DNA from: Symsagittifera roscoffensis
Lineage: Eukaryota > Xenacoelomorpha > Acoela > Convolutidae
NCBI RefSeq assembly: GCF_963678635.1
Contig: NC_087067.1
Coordinates: forward strand, 9,967,716-10,031,715
Direction of reading: 5' to 3'
Length of the DNA: 64,000 nt
The notes below the pieces were generated by a model. The model was not told the DNA's origin. It made no database searches and saw only the letters and a program-made list of their open reading frames with translations. Position numbers and translations under genes: made by a program. Of this stretch, positions 61,647-64,000 are shown one piece after another. Position 1 is the stretch's first letter; the number at the start of each line of letters is the position of its first letter.

Positions 61647-63123
61647 CTGAAAAAGAAGGAGAAATTTCCGAATAAGTTCGATATTCTTTCTTTAAGCATT
61701 TCAATTTTTATTAGCATTTCAAAAGTAATTTTTTTGTCGGGAACTCTAGCTTAAAAAAGATTTAAGCTGTAATCAGTTTTTGTTAATTTAAGGGTGTTTG
61801 AAATTAGAATTTTGGCCAATTTGGGATAGTTAACACGCAATATTTGGCGGACTAAATCGTTCAAAATTGAACTAAAGTAAGACATTTGGTCTTCTTAATT
61901 TACATAAGCGTGCGGGGGGGGGGGGGTAAAATCCAGAAAAAAGATGAAAACAAAACTTTCTCTCATTAATTTTATCAATTTCGAAAACTTTTTAATTGAT
62001 TTTAAAATGCAGTCGGAACCTTCACAGATTCGCCTTACGTACGAATTGTCTTATTGTTCCAATTTGTGAAGAAACTGAAGGAATTTTTGTGCTCTATTCT
62101 AATGTCCAAAATTACAAGTTCTTAACTAGCAATTTTTTACTGCATCTTTGTTTATTTTTCGAAAACATGTTGATTTTTTCAGCTCAAATTTAAAAATATT
62201 TAAGCTGTGCTCGTTTTTTTGTGATTGTATGCTTGTTTTTGGCCAATTTGGGGCAAGTAACGCGCGATGTATTTGTGCGGATTAGATTAATCCGTCTTAG
62301 AAATTGTTCCAAATTGAAATGAGACATGCACTTTGTTCTATTTAAAAAGTCGCCGTACGGAAATATAACTCTTTGTACTTCACACTTTGCGTTGGGGATG
62401 TTTTTCGAAAACAAATCTCAAACATAAACTCAGTTTTTTTAAATTTTTCATCCAGTGTTTTGAAGCAAACACTACTCTATAGACCTTTAAAAGCGATCGG
62501 AATAACTTGTCAAAAATTGTGGATAAATAAGCAAATAATGTCAAAAGATTCTGCAAAGCAATTCTCTGGTCTATTGCTTCTCCTTTAAAAAGTTTTGAAC
62601 AAAACATATAGCCGAACCAAGCGAAAGTATTTGTTATAGTTTTATAGTCTATTTCTACAAATGTTTTATACTAGTCCACTTGCTGTTTAACACTTTTAAA
62701 AAAGCTGGACCATTCCTTGCTGTTTTCGAGTCATTGATTCATTTTACACTGACTAATTTTGTTTGAACGCTTTCGTACCATCTTAAAAATATCAGTGGCT
62801 TGAGTTCAAATTTAAAAAAAAATCACTTTTTTTGAAATTTTTATGATTAGGATTTTTCTCAATAAAAACTTTTTGCAAATATTGGTTGGAGTTTTCTGTT
62901 GTGCTGCTTGCACAGCAAGCAGATCCTTTACAAATTTTTGAAAAAGTATTCTCCGAAACACTTGCATATATCGAATATCATGGGAACAAAAAATTGCATT
63001 TCTTTATTCCGACAAGCTAAGCTCAACAAAACTGAGTCGAATACGGAACGGTTTGTTTTTTTTTAAACTTAATGTAATCGATTCAGTCTGTTAGTTTGCA
63101 ATTGCAATTTCATTTTGAACTCA
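61647..63123. other. Interval between the two minus-strand genes
   Basis: Should hold the promoter or 5' exons of the C6orf118-like gene; none could be fixed. A G run of about 14 lies near 61915. Short open frames at 62190-62607 have no motif. Confidence 0.5.
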
Positions 63124-63322
63124 CTATTTAGGTTGTTTTGGTGGTTTGGGCGCTGCTTTCGTCTGCTGGGAAACGACTTCCACTTTCAAGTTCTTCGAAA
63201 TGAGCGGTTTTTTCACATCGGCATCTGCTTTATAGTCTGATTTTGGCTTACCAGTTCCCGAGGAACCTCCATAAAGTTTGAAATCAGCCGGGAAAGCCAA
63301 ATCTTTTGGCTTAACAGCCAGG
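63124..63322 (-). CDS. Terminal exon of an upstream minus-strand gene, unknown protein
   Basis: After GCTTATAG the frame reads LAVKPKDLAFPADFKLYGGS and ends VVSQQTKAAPKPPKQPK with TAG at 63124-63126. 199 nt, the first base completing a codon begun upstream. Lys/Pro-rich tail. Product not recognised. Confidence 0.75.
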
Positions 63323-63944
63323 CTATAAGCAAAAAATATATATATTTAGGGACTCAATTAACTTCCCTATAAAATCCGTAAGACTATACAGAAAAATCAG
63401 CCTATTGCTAGTGCAAGGTTCCAAAAACAAATTTTCAAGTATTATTGAAATGAACTTGACAATTAATCTACCAAACATTACCATAAAGGGGATGTAAGAT
63501 TTCATAGAAAACACCAAGATTAAAAAATCAGAAAAAAATGGATGGAACTTTTTTCAAATGAGTCCGCTGGGCTTAAAATTTTTTAAAAGTAGGTACAAAC
63601 CTTGTCATCTTGTCTTGATATCAGATTTCTCTTACATAACGAAAAAAAAATTGCTTTAGATTTATTGAATGCAGTTGTATATATAAACACAGATGTCAAA
63701 AATGTTGTTCTGTGCTACGAAAGAGCGCACGTTGGTATATGCGAAGCAAGGCTGCTGAGCTTGGTGTGTTGTATTTGATTGAAAAAATACACCTGCATTT
63801 TAATCTCAGCCTTTTTATGTGTCTTGTTTCAGTTTTGGTCTTCAAAACAAATCAAAATGGCGTCTCACGTTTTAAGAATGAATATGCAAGCGCAGTTCTT
63901 ATTTAAAAATTAAATATAGAAATAAATTATGCAAGAAATCTCAC
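63323..63944. other. Probable intron(s) of the upstream gene
   Basis: No clear exon. The terminal exon needs two bases from the previous exon whereas 63945-63993 ends in phase 0, so at least one further exon or different borders are expected. A GTTTGT donor near 63601 is a candidate. Confidence 0.4.
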
Positions 63945-63993
63945 CTTGTACTCATCTAACTTGACGATACATTCTTCAGAAACTTTTGTTTGG
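63945..63993 (-). CDS. Probable internal exon of the upstream gene
   Basis: 49 nt between CTTTCAG and AAG|GTGAGA on the minus strand, with one open frame (QTKVSEECIVKLDEYK). The acceptor sits 7 bases from the window edge, so the border is tentative. Confidence 0.5.
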
Positions 63994-64000
63994 CTGAAAG

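Overview
The window is metazoan nuclear DNA, not bacterial. It has AT-rich non-coding sequence, spliced genes with GT-AG introns, and a dense load of transposable elements. The one host gene I can follow through eight exons (minus strand, 61646 down to 45314) encodes a protein of the C6orf118/TSNAXIP1_N type, a family associated with ciliated and spermatogenic cells. That points to a ciliated animal. I cannot name the clade.

Region 1 (1-6.8 kb): a decayed minus-strand Ty3/gypsy-type element. It has gag-like remnants, a PR-to-RT linker, an integrase with stops and a frameshift, and a third, membrane-type (envelope-like) ORF. RT and RNase H are missing. Region 2 (6.8-16.7 kb): no genes. It holds a 1.3-kb direct repeat pair, a hAT-like MITE and a Tc1/mariner-like MITE with TA target duplications.

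Region 3 (16683-41099): a single 24.4-kb LTR retrotransposon on the minus strand, bounded by two 885-bp LTRs that differ at only about seven positions by eye, so the insertion is young. In transcription order it carries: 5' LTR; PBS; a 3-kb structured leader; a 1419-aa gag-protease ORF; RT, RNase H and integrase; a pol extension ending in an OARD1/Poa1-like macro domain; a ~2273-aa ORF with an SGNH/GDSL hydrolase whose catalytic residues are all present; a 675-aa ORF in the same frame after one TAA; a polypurine-like tract preceded by a small hairpin; and the 3' LTR. The hairpin plus PPT-like module occurs a second time inside the element near 28.2 kb with compensatory changes. The leader contains two paralogous stem-loop units whose outer stems also covary. 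The macro domain, the SGNH ORF, the internal PPT-like module and the paired leader structures are the most novel content here.

Region 4 (41.1-45.3 kb): intergenic, with a BEL/Pao reverse-transcriptase relic. Region 5 (45.3-61.6 kb): the C6orf118-like gene. Its 11.8-kb intron holds a 9206-bp LTR element (49216-58421, 2.45-kb LTRs, perfect 5-bp TSD TACCT) that has lost RT and RNase H, and a 333-bp hAT MITE with an 8-bp TSD. A LINE RT relic sits in the last intron. Region 6 (63.1-64 kb): the last exon of a second minus-strand gene and probably one upstream exon.

Several reading-frame breaks in the young 24-kb element look like one-base length changes, some in A/T runs. They may be assembly errors rather than real decay.
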